Below the pieces are notes generated by a model, which saw nothing but the letters and a program-made list of their open reading frames with translations, was not told the origin of the DNA and made no database searches. From assembly GCA_016720115.1 (NCBI GenBank), contig JADJXT010000001.1, forward strand, positions 124,001 to 188,000: a stretch of 64,000 nt of DNA, in the 5' to 3' direction. The position numbers and the translations under genes are program-made. Below are positions 8,991-17,815 of the stretch, one piece after another; positions within the stretch are counted from its first letter, which is position 1, and every line of letters starts with the position of its first letter. This stretch comes from Sphingomonadales bacterium. Its GTDB lineage: Bacteria > Pseudomonadota > Alphaproteobacteria > Sphingomonadales > Sphingomonadaceae.

Positions 8991-11621
8991 ATGGACTCGC
9001 GCCCTGCCAAAAATGCCTCGCTGCCCGGCCTCGAAACGCCGACGCCGATGATGGCGCAATATCTGAAGCTGAAGGCAAAGGCCGATGGCTGCCTGCTTTT
9101 CTACCGCATGGGCGATTTCTTCGAGCTGTTTTTCGAAGATGCCAGGGCTGCTTCACAAACGCTCGACATCGCGCTCACCACGCGCGGCGAGCATGGCGGG
9201 CAGCCGATCCCGATGTGCGGCGTGCCCGTCCATGCGGCCGAAGGCTATCTCGCCCGGCTGATCAAGGCCGGGCATCGCGTGGCCATCGCCGAGCAGACCG
9301 AAACACCAGAAGAGGCAAAGGCGCGCGGCGGATCAAAGGCGCTGGTCGCGCGCGACATCATCCGGTTCGTGACCGCGGGGACGCTGACCGAAGACAGCCT
9401 GCTCGAAAGCAGCGCATCGAACATGCTGGTCGCGCTGGGGGAGGCGGGCGGTGAAATCGGGCTTGCCGCGGCCGACATTTCGACCGGTTATTTCGAGGTC
9501 AGCAGCATTTCCGCTTCGGCACTCGAGGCTGAACTGGCGCGGCTGGGGCCAAGCGAGATCGTGGCGCCCGAAGGTTTTGGCGCAAAACCTTATGGCACGA
9601 TCGACCGGCCGAGGGACGGGTTCGACAGCATGGCGGGCAAAAGCGCGCTCGCAGCGCAATTCGGTGGCACCGATTTTGGCGCGCTGCCCCGTGCCGAACT
9701 GGCGGCAGCAGGCGGGTTGCTCGCCTATTTGGAGCATGTCGGGCAGGGCAAAATGCCCTTCCTCAAAATGCCCGTGCGGCGCGAGGTGCAGCAATATCTG
9801 CTGATCGATCAGGCGACGCGTGACAGCCTTGAAATTACCCGCTCGGCCAATGGCGGCGGAAGAGCGGGCTCACTGCTCGCCGAAATCGACCGCACGATCA
9901 CCGGCGCGGGCGCGCGGCAGCTTTCCGCCGATCTTTCCGCCCCGTTGATGGACAAGGGCGCGATCGAGGCGCGGCTGGCGCTGGTGCAATGGTTCCACGA
10001 TGCGCCTTTGCTGCGCGAAAGCACGCGCGCTGCGCTGCGCCAGTTGCCCGATATTGCCCGCGCGCTGGGTCGCGTGGTTGCGGGGCGGGGAAGCCCGCGC
10101 GACCTGGGGCAGATAAGAGACGGCCTCGATGGCGCGCGAATCCTGCGCGAGCGGCTGGGCGCGATGGCCGAGCGGCCAGCTTTGCTTGAGAGCCTGCTGC
10201 CGACACTCGACGGGCATGGCACGATGGTCGACCTGCTGACGCGCGCGCTGGTGCCGTCACCCCCGACCGAGACATCGCAGGGTGGCTATATCGCCGAGGG
10301 TTATGACGCCGCACTCGACGCGCTGCGGACGGCGGGGCGCGACGGGCGCGCAGCCGTGGCGGCGATGGAGGCGCGCTATCGCGCATCGACCGGGATCGCC
10401 GCGCTCAAGATCCGGCACAATGGCGTGCTCGGCTATTTCGTAGAAGTGCCTGCGAAAAATGCCGATCCGCTGATGGCGGCGGGCAGCGGCTTTACCCATC
10501 GCCAGACGATGGCTGGTGCGGTGCGTTTCAATTCGCCCGAACTGCACGAAGAGGCGCTGCGGATCAGCCAGGCGTCTGGCCATGCGCTGGCGGCAGAGGC
10601 GGCACATCTTGAGGAACTGACCGGCCATGTTCTCGCGCGCCGCGATGCGATTGCGGCGAGTGCCGATGCGCTGGCGCGGATCGACGTGGCGGCGGCGCTT
10701 GCCGAACGCGCGGCGGAGGGGCGCTGGTGCCTGCCCGAATTCGGGCCCGGCAACGAGCTGCATATCGAGGGCGGGCGGCATCCGGTGGTCGAAAGCGCGC
10801 TGGCGCGAACCGGCGAACGCTTCATCGCCAATGATTGTGCGCTGGCGCCGGACAAAAGGCTGTGGCTCGTAAGCGGCCCCAATATGGGCGGCAAGTCGAC
10901 CTTTCTGCGGCAGAATGCGCTGATCGTCATCCTTGCGCAGGCGGGAAGCTATGTGCCCGCAACCTCGGCGCGGCTGGGTCTGGTCGACCGGCTGTTCAGC
11001 CGTGTGGGCGCCTCGGACAATCTCGCGCGCGGCCGTTCGACCTTCATGGTCGAAATGGTCGAGACAGCGGCGATCCTGGCGCAGGCGACCGAGCGCAGCT
11101 TCGTCATCCTCGACGAGGTGGGGCGCGGTACATCAACCTATGACGGGCTTTCCATCGCCTGGGCGGTGGTCGAGGGCATCCACGAAACCAACCGCTGCCG
11201 TTGCCTGTTCGCGACGCACTATCACGAACTGACGCGTTTGGCAGACACGCTCGACGCGCTGTCGCTCCACCATGTCCACGCCAAGGAATATAAGGGCGAT
11301 CTCGTTCTCCTCCACGAAGTCAGCGACGGCCCCGCCGACCGCAGCTATGGCATCGCCGTCGCCAAGCTGGCCGGCCTGCCCCCGCCGGTATTGGCGCGGG
11401 CGGCGCAAGTGCTGGAGAAACTGGAAAAAGGCCGTGCCGAAACCGGGGGGCTGGCGGCGGGGCTGGGCGACATGCCCCTCTTCGGCGCTGCCCTCGATGC
11501 TGCCGAAGCCAAGGTCGATGCCGTGCGCGACAAGCTGTCCGGGCTGGACATCGACACCCTCACGCCAAGGCAGGCGCTCGATCTGCTATACGAACTGAAG
11601 GGGTTGGCCGGGGAAAGCTGA
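8991..11621 (+). CDS. mutS: DNA mismatch repair protein MutS
   Basis: 876-residue MutS. The N-terminal mismatch-binding domain carries the Phe-x-Glu motif region FYRMGDFFELF, in which Phe wedges at the mismatch (here with a second Phe where Tyr is usual). The ATPase domain has Walker A GPNMGGKST starting near residue 629, Walker B VILDEVGRGTSTYDG, and the ATHYHEL signature. The frame is open upstream, but ATG 8991 is chosen because the family's N-terminal sequence (TPMMAQYLKLK) begins shortly after and the upstream bases are repeat DNA. It stands alone, followed by a bidirectional terminator-like stem. Confidence 0.97.
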   Translation: MDSRPAKNASLPGLETPTPMMAQYLKLKAKADGCLLFYRMGDFFELFFEDARAASQTLDIALTTRGEHGGQPIPMCGVPVHAAEGYLARLIKAGHRVAIAEQTETPEEAKARGGSKALVARDIIRFVTAGTLTEDSLLESSASNMLVALGEAGGEIGLAAADISTGYFEVSSISASALEAELARLGPSEIVAPEGFGAKPYGTIDRPRDGFDSMAGKSALAAQFGGTDFGALPRAELAAAGGLLAYLEHVGQGKMPFLKMPVRREVQQYLLIDQATRDSLEITRSANGGGRAGSLLAEIDRTITGAGARQLSADLSAPLMDKGAIEARLALVQWFHDAPLLRESTRAALRQLPDIARALGRVVAGRGSPRDLGQIRDGLDGARILRERLGAMAERPALLESLLPTLDGHGTMVDLLTRALVPSPPTETSQGGYIAEGYDAALDALRTAGRDGRAAVAAMEARYRASTGIAALKIRHNGVLGYFVEVPAKNADPLMAAGSGFTHRQTMAGAVRFNSPELHEEALRISQASGHALAAEAAHLEELTGHVLARRDAIAASADALARIDVAAALAERAAEGRWCLPEFGPGNELHIEGGRHPVVESALARTGERFIANDCALAPDKRLWLVSGPNMGGKSTFLRQNALIVILAQAGSYVPATSARLGLVDRLFSRVGASDNLARGRSTFMVEMVETAAILAQATERSFVILDEVGRGTSTYDGLSIAWAVVEGIHETNRCRCLFATHYHELTRLADTLDALSLHHVHAKEYKGDLVLLHEVSDGPADRSYGIAVAKLAGLPPPVLARAAQVLEKLEKGRAETGGLAAGLGDMPLFGAALDAAEAKVDAVRDKLSGLDIDTLTPRQALDLLYELKGLAGES

Positions 11622-11643
11622 TTCCAATCGCAGATTGGATGTG

Positions 11644-11709
11644 AAGAAGGCGGGAAGGAAAGAAGGGGGCAGCTTTCAAACAAACCCCTTATTATCTTCC
11701 CGCCTTCTT
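11644..11709. terminator. Bidirectional terminator-like stem after mutS
   Basis: A perfect 14-bp inverted repeat (11644-11657 with 11696-11709) encloses a smaller AAGGGG/CCCCTT stem. It lies between the convergent mutS and nucleoside transporter genes. A T-rich stretch (ACATTTTTTC) follows on the plus strand. Confidence 0.55.
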
Positions 11710-11723
11710 TACATTTTTTCTCG

Positions 11724-12953
11724 CTACGCGAGCGACAAAAACAGCCCTGCCAGCGCCGCGCTCATCAGGTTGGAGAGCGAACCTGCCGCTAGTGCCTTCA
11801 ACCCCAGCTTCGCGATCATCGGCCGCTGGTTGGGGGCGAGGCCGCCGGTCACCGCCATCTGGATCGCGATCGAGCTGAAATTGGCGAAGCCGCAAAGAGC
11901 AAAGGTCACGATAGCGACGGTAGGTGCCGAAAGTGTCTTCAGTGCGCCCAGATCGATGAAGGCGACAAATTCGTTGAGGACGATTTTGGTGCCGAACAGC
12001 CCGCCAGCGGTCGCTGCCTCGTTCCAGGGAACACCGAGCAGGTACATCACCGGCGCGAAGACCTGCCCCAACAGGCCCTGAAAGCTCAATCCCTTGAGGC
12101 CCACCAGATTGCCGAGGCCGCCCAATACGCCATTGGCAAGCGCGACCAGCGCAACAAAGGCGAGCACCATCGCACCCACCGCGACCGCCAGCCTCACGCC
12201 GGTCTGCGCGCCTTGCGAGGCGGCCATGATGAGGTTGGCGGGCTTTTCATCCTCGTGCATTTCGAGCGCGATATCGGGATCGTCAACCGCCGGTTCGTTG
12301 GGATCGTCCGGCATGATCAGCTTGGCCATCAGGATTCCGCCCGGCGCCGACATGAAGGCGGCGGCGATCAGATAATCGATGCGGATGCCCATCGAGGCAT
12401 AGGCGGCAAGGATGGTACCCGCGACCCCCGCCATGCCGACCGTCATCACGCAGAATAGCTGGGCTGGGTTGAGCGTCGCCAGATAGGGACGGATCACCAA
12501 TGGCGATTCCGACTGGCCGACAAAAATGTTCGATGCCGCGCACAGGCTTTCGACCTTCGATATGCCGGTGACCTTTTGCAGACCCCCGCCGATCCAGCGG
12601 ATCACATATTGCATGATGCCGAGATGGTAGAGGATCGAGATGAAGGCGGCGAAGAAGATGATGACCGGCAGCGCCTGTATCGCAAAATTCTGCCCCAGCG
12701 GATCGGTGGCGAGCCCGCCGAACAGGAATTTGGTGCCTTCATTGGCATAGCCCAGCAGGTTGGAAACCCCGGTGGCCGCCCCCTGCAAAACCCGGTTGCC
12801 CCACGGGACGTAAAGCACCAGCGCCGCAAGCCCAGCCTGCAAAGCAAAGGCCGACAGCACCACGCGCGGGCGGATCGCCCTGCGGTTGGAGGAGAGCAGG
12901 AAGGCGATCAGCAGGATCAGCGCCATTCCGGCCAGACTCAACAGGATTTGCAT
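11724..12953 (-). CDS. Concentrative nucleoside transporter (NupC/CNT family)
   Basis: 409-residue inner-membrane protein with about ten hydrophobic segments, beginning MQILLSLAGMALILLIAFLL. It belongs to the CNT family, which imports nucleosides with sodium or protons. Family segments are clear: FVGQSESPLVIRPYL (nucleoside-binding loop), MSAPGGILMAKLIMPDD (second loop) and FGTKIVLNEFVAFIDL (the NEF motif of the transport core). The specificity between purine and pyrimidine nucleosides cannot be decided from sequence. It is monocistronic. Confidence 0.93.
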   Translation of the reverse strand: MQILLSLAGMALILLIAFLLSSNRRAIRPRVVLSAFALQAGLAALVLYVPWGNRVLQGAATGVSNLLGYANEGTKFLFGGLATDPLGQNFAIQALPVIIFFAAFISILYHLGIMQYVIRWIGGGLQKVTGISKVESLCAASNIFVGQSESPLVIRPYLATLNPAQLFCVMTVGMAGVAGTILAAYASMGIRIDYLIAAAFMSAPGGILMAKLIMPDDPNEPAVDDPDIALEMHEDEKPANLIMAASQGAQTGVRLAVAVGAMVLAFVALVALANGVLGGLGNLVGLKGLSFQGLLGQVFAPVMYLLGVPWNEAATAGGLFGTKIVLNEFVAFIDLGALKTLSAPTVAIVTFALCGFANFSSIAIQMAVTGGLAPNQRPMIAKLGLKALAAGSLSNLMSAALAGLFLSLA

Positions 12954-13005
12954 TTCTTCGGTCTCCCCAAACCTATCGACCGCGAAGGTCTATGCGGAGA
13001 AATGG

Positions 13006-13026
13006 ACCCCGAAACAAGTTCGGGGT
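13006..13026. repeat. Short hairpin (8-bp stem, 5-nt loop)
   Basis: ACCCCGAA / TTCGGGGT pair around ACAAG in the gap between the divergent nucleoside and queuosine-precursor transporters. It could be a dispersed palindrome fragment or part of an operator. No function is assigned. Confidence 0.4.
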
Positions 13027-13119
13027 GACGAAATGCTGTGAATAGAAAGCCGCACCTGCTTGCGCCGTCCGATTTAGACGCTACCCATGCCCGAACACCA
13101 GAAACGGGGGAGCAAAGCC

Positions 13120-13791
13120 ATGACCGACAGTCCGCAGACAGGAACGATGATCCCGCGATCCTTGTTCGTCTATTCGCTCCTTTATGGCGGGCTGGTGGTG
13201 CTGGCGGGCGTGCTGGGCACCAAGATTTCCGAAATCGGACCGCTACATGTCGAATCGGGGATTTTCGCTTTCCTGATGCTGGTGGTGCTTTCCAGCGCAG
13301 TCGCAGAGCTGCACGGCAAGGATGCCGCCGACAGGCTGGTCCGCTATGGCTTCATCCCGCTGATCCTGTCGATGGCGCTGATCTTCATCGTCATCCGCAT
13401 CCCGCCTGCGCCCTTCTGGACGCAGCAGGAGCAGTTTGCAGCCATCCTCGGCCAGGGCGCACGCCTGCAGCTTGCCGGGCTGATTTCCTACGGCATTTCG
13501 CAGACATTGAACGTCTATGTCTTTACCCGGCTGAAAGGCGAAGGCAGCGGGCGCGCCGCATGGCTGCGCGGGCTGATCGCCGGGCTGCTTTCGCAGGCGC
13601 TCGATACGATATTGTTCATCACCATCGCTTTTTACGGCGTGGTCGATCCGGGCACCGGGCAGGCAATGCCGATCGTCGATATCATGACCGGCCAGATCAT
13701 CGCGAAGCTGACTCTGGTGGTGGTGTTCGTGCCGCTGCTGATCACGGCCTGCGTCAAGCTTGGGCAACGATTGGACGGCAAGACGGCCTGA
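13120..13791 (+). CDS. Queuosine precursor transporter (YhhQ/QPTR family)
   Basis: 223-residue membrane protein with about six hydrophobic segments, of the VUT/YhhQ family that imports preQ0 or preQ1 for tRNA queuosine synthesis. The family blocks are visible: VLGTKISEIGPLHVESGIFAF, AELHGKDAADRLVRYGF, and SQALDTILFITIAFYG, which carries the conserved SQ-x-x-D. The start at 13120 is preferred over 13087 because GGGGGAG stands 7 bases upstream and the longer version adds a polar leader. No preQ1 riboswitch fold was recognised in the leader. Confidence 0.9.
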   Translation: MTDSPQTGTMIPRSLFVYSLLYGGLVVLAGVLGTKISEIGPLHVESGIFAFLMLVVLSSAVAELHGKDAADRLVRYGFIPLILSMALIFIVIRIPPAPFWTQQEQFAAILGQGARLQLAGLISYGISQTLNVYVFTRLKGEGSGRAAWLRGLIAGLLSQALDTILFITIAFYGVVDPGTGQAMPIVDIMTGQIIAKLTLVVVFVPLLITACVKLGQRLDGKTA

Positions 13792-13843
13792 GCCTGCAAT
13801 ATAGTTGCGCGCAAGGCGATGGGGCGCTAACCCGCGCGCCATC

Positions 13844-14755
13844 ATGACCAAGCACGCACCCGATCCCGCCCAGATGCAGGAATTGCTCGCCAAGGCCGAA
13901 ACGCTGACCGAGGCGCTGCCCTATATGCAACGCTATGCGGGCAAGACCTTCGTGATCAAATATGGCGGCCATGCGATGGGCGATCCCGAAGCGGCGCGTA
14001 ATTTTGCCGAGGATGTGGTGCTGTTGAAGGCGGTGGGCATCAACCCCGTCGTCGTCCATGGCGGCGGGCCGCAGATCGGCGCGATGCTCAAGCAGCTGGG
14101 CGTCGAAAGTCAGTTTATCGACGGGCTGCGCGTTACCGATGCCGAGACCGCCAAGGTCGCCGAAATGGTGCTGTCGGGCGCGATCAACAAGGAACTGGTG
14201 AGCTGGATCGCGCAGGCGGGCGGTCGCGCCGTGGGCATTTCGGGCAAGGATGGCGGCTTTGTGATTGCCGAAAAGGTCGAAGGCACCACCCGCGATCCCG
14301 ACAGCAACATCGAACGTGCGGTCGACCTTGGCTTTGTCGGCACTCCGAAACATATCGACCGCAGCCTGCTCGACACGATTTCGGGCAGCGGAATGATCCC
14401 CGTGGTCGCCCCGATCGGCGTCGATGCGAACGGCCAGACCTATAATATCAACGCCGACACGATGGCTGGCGCGATTGCGGCGGCGCTGGGCGCGGCGCGG
14501 CTTTTCCTGCTGACCGACGTTGCAGGCGTGCTCGACAAGGCGGGTAATTTGCTCACCGACCTCGACCCCAAACAGATTGCAGGCCTGCGCGCCGACGGCA
14601 CCGTCACCGGCGGGATGATCCCCAAACTCGAAACCTGCATCGCCGCAGTCGAAGGCGGCACCGAGGCGGCAGTCATCCTCGACGGACGCGTGCCGCATGT
14701 CAGCTTGCTGGAAATCTTCACCGCGCGCGGTGCGGGGACATTGGTGCATAAATAG
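13844..14755 (+). CDS. argB: Acetylglutamate kinase
   Basis: 303-residue ArgB, which phosphorylates N-acetyl-L-glutamate in the second step of arginine synthesis. An amino-acid-kinase fold is evident: the ATP-binding VIKYGGHAMG near residues 32-41, the substrate loop VVVHGGGPQIG, the catalytic lysine region KDGGFVIAEK, and the C-terminal TDVAGVLDKAGNLLTDL and VTGGMIPKLE. The N-terminal extension (about 1-25) with LPYMQRY is the helix found in arginine-sensitive hexameric enzymes, so feedback inhibition by arginine is likely. ATG 13844 is preferred to the longer frame at 13805. Confidence 0.96.
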   Translation: MTKHAPDPAQMQELLAKAETLTEALPYMQRYAGKTFVIKYGGHAMGDPEAARNFAEDVVLLKAVGINPVVVHGGGPQIGAMLKQLGVESQFIDGLRVTDAETAKVAEMVLSGAINKELVSWIAQAGGRAVGISGKDGGFVIAEKVEGTTRDPDSNIERAVDLGFVGTPKHIDRSLLDTISGSGMIPVVAPIGVDANGQTYNINADTMAGAIAAALGAARLFLLTDVAGVLDKAGNLLTDLDPKQIAGLRADGTVTGGMIPKLETCIAAVEGGTEAAVILDGRVPHVSLLEIFTARGAGTLVHK

Positions 14756-14766
14756 TTATCGAAAAA

Positions 14767-15188
14767 AATTCGTCATTTCCGCGAAGGCGGGAATCCAACC
14801 CCTGAGGCTGAATTTTGAAACGCGATTTCCAGCCGACCACCTACATCATCGCAAACCGCCGTTACGGCGCGATATACACCGGCGTCACCTCCAACCTGAT
14901 GCAGCGCATCCAGCAACATCGCGAAGAAACTTTCGGTGGTTTCTCGGCTGAAACAGGTGCGAAAATGCTGGTTTGGTATGAGCAGGCCGGAACCATGGAA
15001 CATGCCATATTGCGCGAAAAAGGGATCAAGAAGTGGAACAGGCAATGGAAGATTGACCTGATCGAGGCGAACAATCCGGATTGGCGCGATCTTGCGGTCG
15101 ATTTCGGTTTTCCGGCTCTGCCACCGCGACCGTCGTGAAGGTTGTGAGCTCAGGGGTTGGATTCCCGCTTTCGCGGGAATGACGAAAT
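14767..15188. mobile_element. GIY-YIG gene flanked by inverted REP-like palindromes
   Basis: Positions 14767-14806 and 15149-15188 are inverted 40-bp repeats with 3 mismatches. Each contains an internal CCCGC-TTTCG-GCGGG type hairpin. They bracket exactly one gene, the GIY-YIG protein at 14815-15138, leaving only 8 and 10 bases on either side. The arrangement mimics REP-associated transposase units, but with a GIY-YIG nuclease instead of a tyrosine transposase. That it is mobile is inference. Confidence 0.6.
14815..15138 (+). CDS. GIY-YIG nuclease superfamily protein
   Basis: 107-residue single-domain protein of the UPF0213/YhbQ-type GIY-YIG group. The signature region reads TTYIIANRRYGAIYTGVTSNL, where YII...YTG replaces GIY...YIG. 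The catalytic Arg follows in MQRIQQH and the Glu in MEHAILREKGIKKWNR. Small proteins of this type are abundant in alphaproteobacteria; some cut structured or branched DNA, but most are uncharacterised. The tight enclosure between inverted repeats suggests that the gene and the repeats move or persist together. Confidence 0.88.
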   Translation: MKRDFQPTTYIIANRRYGAIYTGVTSNLMQRIQQHREETFGGFSAETGAKMLVWYEQAGTMEHAILREKGIKKWNRQWKIDLIEANNPDWRDLAVDFGFPALPPRPS

Positions 15189-15264
15189 CAGGGTGTTCTA
15201 GACTGTTGATACAGCGCCCCGGCTCGGCTAATCGGGCGCATCATTCGCTATTCGGAAGTTCAAG

Positions 15265-15570
15265 ATGCTCCTCGCGCTTATCCAGATCATCGGTTACCTG
15301 ATCACCATCGTTTCGACCGTGGTGATCGTGCAGTTCGTGCTCAGCCTGCTGATCGCGTTCAACGTCGTCAACCTGTCGAACAATTTTGTCGCCTCGCTCT
15401 GGCATTCGCTGAACCTGATCCTCGATCCGCTGCTGAAGCCGATCCGCAAGATCATGCCAGACACCGGGATGATCGATTTCTCGCCTATCGTGCTGATCAT
15501 CGGCCTGCGCATCATCCAGATGCTGCTCGGCGGGCTTTATTCGGACCTGTATATGAGCGGTGCACTTTGA
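15265..15570 (+). CDS. yggT: YggT family membrane protein
   Basis: 101-residue inner-membrane protein with two long hydrophobic segments (ALIQIIGYLITIVSTVVIVQFVLSLL and FSPIVLIIGLRIIQMLLGGLY) joined by the conserved loop LIxPLLKPIRKIMPDTGMIDFSP of the YggT family. Homologues have been tied to osmotic tolerance and to cell-division or photosystem assembly. The stop overlaps the TTG start of folD, so the two are co-transcribed. Confidence 0.9.
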   Translation: MLLALIQIIGYLITIVSTVVIVQFVLSLLIAFNVVNLSNNFVASLWHSLNLILDPLLKPIRKIMPDTGMIDFSPIVLIIGLRIIQMLLGGLYSDLYMSGAL

Positions 15571-16462
15571 GCGACGCGACGATTATCGACGGCAAGGCGT
15601 TCGCGGCAGGCCTGCGTGCGCGCATAGCTGAGGCCGTGCCTGCCTTTACAATGGCAACCGGTCGCATACCGGGCCTGGCCGTCGTTCTTGTGGGCGACGA
15701 TGCGGCGAGTGCGGTTTATGTCGCGTCCAAGGGCAAGGCCACCATCGCCGCCGGAATGGCGAGTTTCGAGCATCGCCTGCCCGCCGACACCGGGCAGGAA
15801 GATCTGATCGCGCTGGTGCGGCAGCTCAACGCCGACGAAAGCGTCGACGGCATCCTCGTGCAACTGCCGCTGCCAAAGCATCTCGACGAACAGGCGGTGG
15901 TCGATGCGATCGCCCCCGACAAGGATGTCGACGGGCTGACCCCGATCAGCACCGGCCGCCTCGCGCTCGGGCTGCCCGGGCTGGTGCCCTGCACCCCGCT
16001 TGGCTCGCTGATGCTTTTGAAGGACCATATAGGCGATCTGTCGGGCAAGGATGCCATTGTCATCGGTCGTTCGATCCTTGTCGGCAAGCCGATGGCGCAG
16101 TTGCTGCTCGCCGAGAACTGCACCGTCACCATCGCGCACAGCCGCACCCGCAACCTCAAGGAACGCGTCCAGCAGGCCGATATCGTCGTCGCTGCGGTGG
16201 GGCGCGCGGAAATGGTGAAGGGGACTGGCTGAAACCCGGCGCGGTGGTGATCGATGTCGGCATCAACCGGCTCGAACCCGCAGCGGGCGAGGCCAAGGGC
16301 CGGCTTGTCGGCGATGTCGATTATGCGAGTGCGCTCGATCTGGCTTCGGCGATCACCCCGGTGCCGGGCGGCGTCGGGCCGATGACCATCGCCTGCCTGC
16401 TGCGCAACACACTGGTCGCCGCGCACCGCCGGGCTGGCCTTGCCGACCCCGAAGGGCTATGA
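15567..16462 (+). pseudogene. folD: folD, bifunctional methylene-THF dehydrogenase/cyclohydrolase, with frameshift
   Basis: The first 221 codons encode a normal FolD N-terminal and central part: YVASKGKATIAAGM with the catalytic Lys, VQLPLPKHL, PCTPLG, and the Rossmann motif VIGRSILVGKPMAQLL. After MVKG the frame ends at TGA 16230-16232, because a run of four G at 16220-16223 is one base short. Adding one G restores DWLKPG and joins in frame to GAVVIDVGINRLEP...TPVPGGVGPMT up to 16462. The restored protein would be about 298 residues, the usual length. FolD supplies 10-formyl-THF and is often essential, so either a sequencing error in the homopolymer or a second folate route is likely. It starts with TTG overlapping the yggT stop. 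Confidence 0.9.
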
Positions 16463-16469
16463 GCCGGGG

Positions 16470-17192
16470 ATGACCGGCAAATCCCTGCTTCTTGTTCTCG
16501 CCACCTCCGCTTTGTTCGCCACCGGATGTGCCGCACAGCCGATGCCGCGCAGCGCCGTGGCACCCAGCGCAAACCCCAGCGCGATCATCGCTGCCGAAAT
16601 TGCCTTTAACCGGCTGGCGCAGGAAAAAGGCTTCCGCGCGGCGCAACAGGAAACCGGCGCGAAGGATGCGATCATTTTCCTGCCCCTGCCCACCTTGCTG
16701 GCAGACGCGCTCAAACAGAAAAACTACGTTCCGGTCACGCCCAAATGGCAGCCGCACAAGGCCTTCATGTCGTGCGACGGCAAAACCGGCGTTGCCACAG
16801 GCGGCTGGCAGCGCCCCGATGGTTCGGTCGGCTATTTCACCACGGTCTGGCAATGGCATGAAAAGGGAAAGCGCCCGAAAAAGGCGCCGCCCTCTTATAT
16901 TGGCAAGGGCGAATGGAAATGGGTGGCCGACCATGGCGATGCGCTCAGCGCGCCGCGCGCCGCGCCCGAAATGATCGAAACCCGCATCGCCAGTTGCAAG
17001 GGCCAGCCAAGCGCTCCGCTATCTGCGCCCCCTGAAGGCGCGAAAATGAAAATGGGCCTGTCGCGCGACCAGAGCCTCAATTTCACCTGGCTGGTCATGC
17101 CCGATGGCAGCCGCTCGGTGGTGGTACGGTTGTGGAATGGTGAGGCGTTCGACACCGTGATCGCAGACAAGGTTGCGGCACCAAAACCATGA
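16470..17192 (+). CDS. Putative lipoprotein, SnoaL/DUF4440-like
   Basis: 240-residue predicted lipoprotein. ATG 16470 gives a signal peptide ending LFATGC with Cys20 as lipidation site; the longer frame begins at a TTG inside folD. The segment AEIAFNRLAQEKGFRAAQQETGAKDAIIFLP resembles the start of NTF2/SnoaL-like (DUF4440) domains. The middle has GGWQRPDGSVGYFTTVWQWHEKGK, also typical of that fold. The function is unknown. It sits between folD and marC and overlaps the latter's start by 4 bases, so the three genes read as one unit with yggT. Confidence 0.75.
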   Translation: MTGKSLLLVLATSALFATGCAAQPMPRSAVAPSANPSAIIAAEIAFNRLAQEKGFRAAQQETGAKDAIIFLPLPTLLADALKQKNYVPVTPKWQPHKAFMSCDGKTGVATGGWQRPDGSVGYFTTVWQWHEKGKRPKKAPPSYIGKGEWKWVADHGDALSAPRAAPEMIETRIASCKGQPSAPLSAPPEGAKMKMGLSRDQSLNFTWLVMPDGSRSVVVRLWNGEAFDTVIADKVAAPKP

Positions 17193-17812
17193 TCGACCTG
17201 TTCGTTTCCGCCTTCATCACCTTTTTCGTGGTGATCGACCCGCCCGGCTGCGCGCCGATCTATGCCAGCCTGACCCAGGGCGCGAGCGCGCAGCAGCGGC
17301 GCAGCATGGCGATCCGCGCCTCATTCATCGCCGCGATCATCCTCTTCGTCTTCGCGCTGTTCGGCGAAGACCTGCTCGGCGCGCTGCATATCAAGCTTGA
17401 CAGTTTCCGCATCGCGGGCGGCGTCATGCTGTTCCTGATCGCGATCGACATGGTGTTCGAAAAGCGCACCGAGCGGCGCGAGGAGCGCGCGCAGAAGATC
17501 ATCGAAACGCCGGAGATAGAGGACGTCTCGGTCTTCCCGATGGCAATGCCGATGATTGCGGGGCCGGGCTCAATCGCCTCGGTGATGCTGTTGATGAGCC
17601 AGAATGAGGGCACGGACCGCTCGCTGGTCGTGCTCGGCGCGCTGGCCGCAGTTCTGCTGCTGACGCTGATCGCTCTGGTCGCCGCCGGCCCCATCATGCG
17701 CGTTCTGGGCGCGAAAGCCGAGGCGGTGATCACCCGGCTGCTCGGCGTGCTGCTCGGCGCGCTGGCCGCGCAGTTCGTGATTGATGGTTTGCGCGCCAGC
17801 TTCGGCGGCTAG
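17189..17812 (+). CDS. marC: MarC family membrane protein (UPF0056)
   Basis: 207-residue inner-membrane protein with six hydrophobic segments. The MarC family pattern is visible: FFVVIDPPGCAPIYASLT at the N terminus, AGGVMLFLIAIDMVF in the middle, PMAMPMIAGPGSIASVMLL, and ITRLLGVLLGALAAQFVIDG at the end. The name comes from the mar locus, but a role in multiple drug resistance was not supported later, so the transport function is unknown. It overlaps the preceding lipoprotein gene by 4 bases and converges on the LON-domain gene with a 3-base gap. Confidence 0.9.
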   Translation: MIDLFVSAFITFFVVIDPPGCAPIYASLTQGASAQQRRSMAIRASFIAAIILFVFALFGEDLLGALHIKLDSFRIAGGVMLFLIAIDMVFEKRTERREERAQKIIETPEIEDVSVFPMAMPMIAGPGSIASVMLLMSQNEGTDRSLVVLGALAAVLLLTLIALVAAGPIMRVLGAKAEAVITRLLGVLLGALAAQFVIDGLRASFGG

Positions 17813-17815
17813 GCG

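Noticed and set aside
13026..13119. A preQ1 riboswitch before the queuosine-precursor transporter
   Set aside because: No aptamer hairpin with the A-rich tail could be found in the short leader.
8816..15188. The palindromic repeats as a CRISPR array
   Set aside because: The copies are inverted and few, lack evenly sized spacers, and no cas genes are present. No CRISPR array was seen anywhere in the window.
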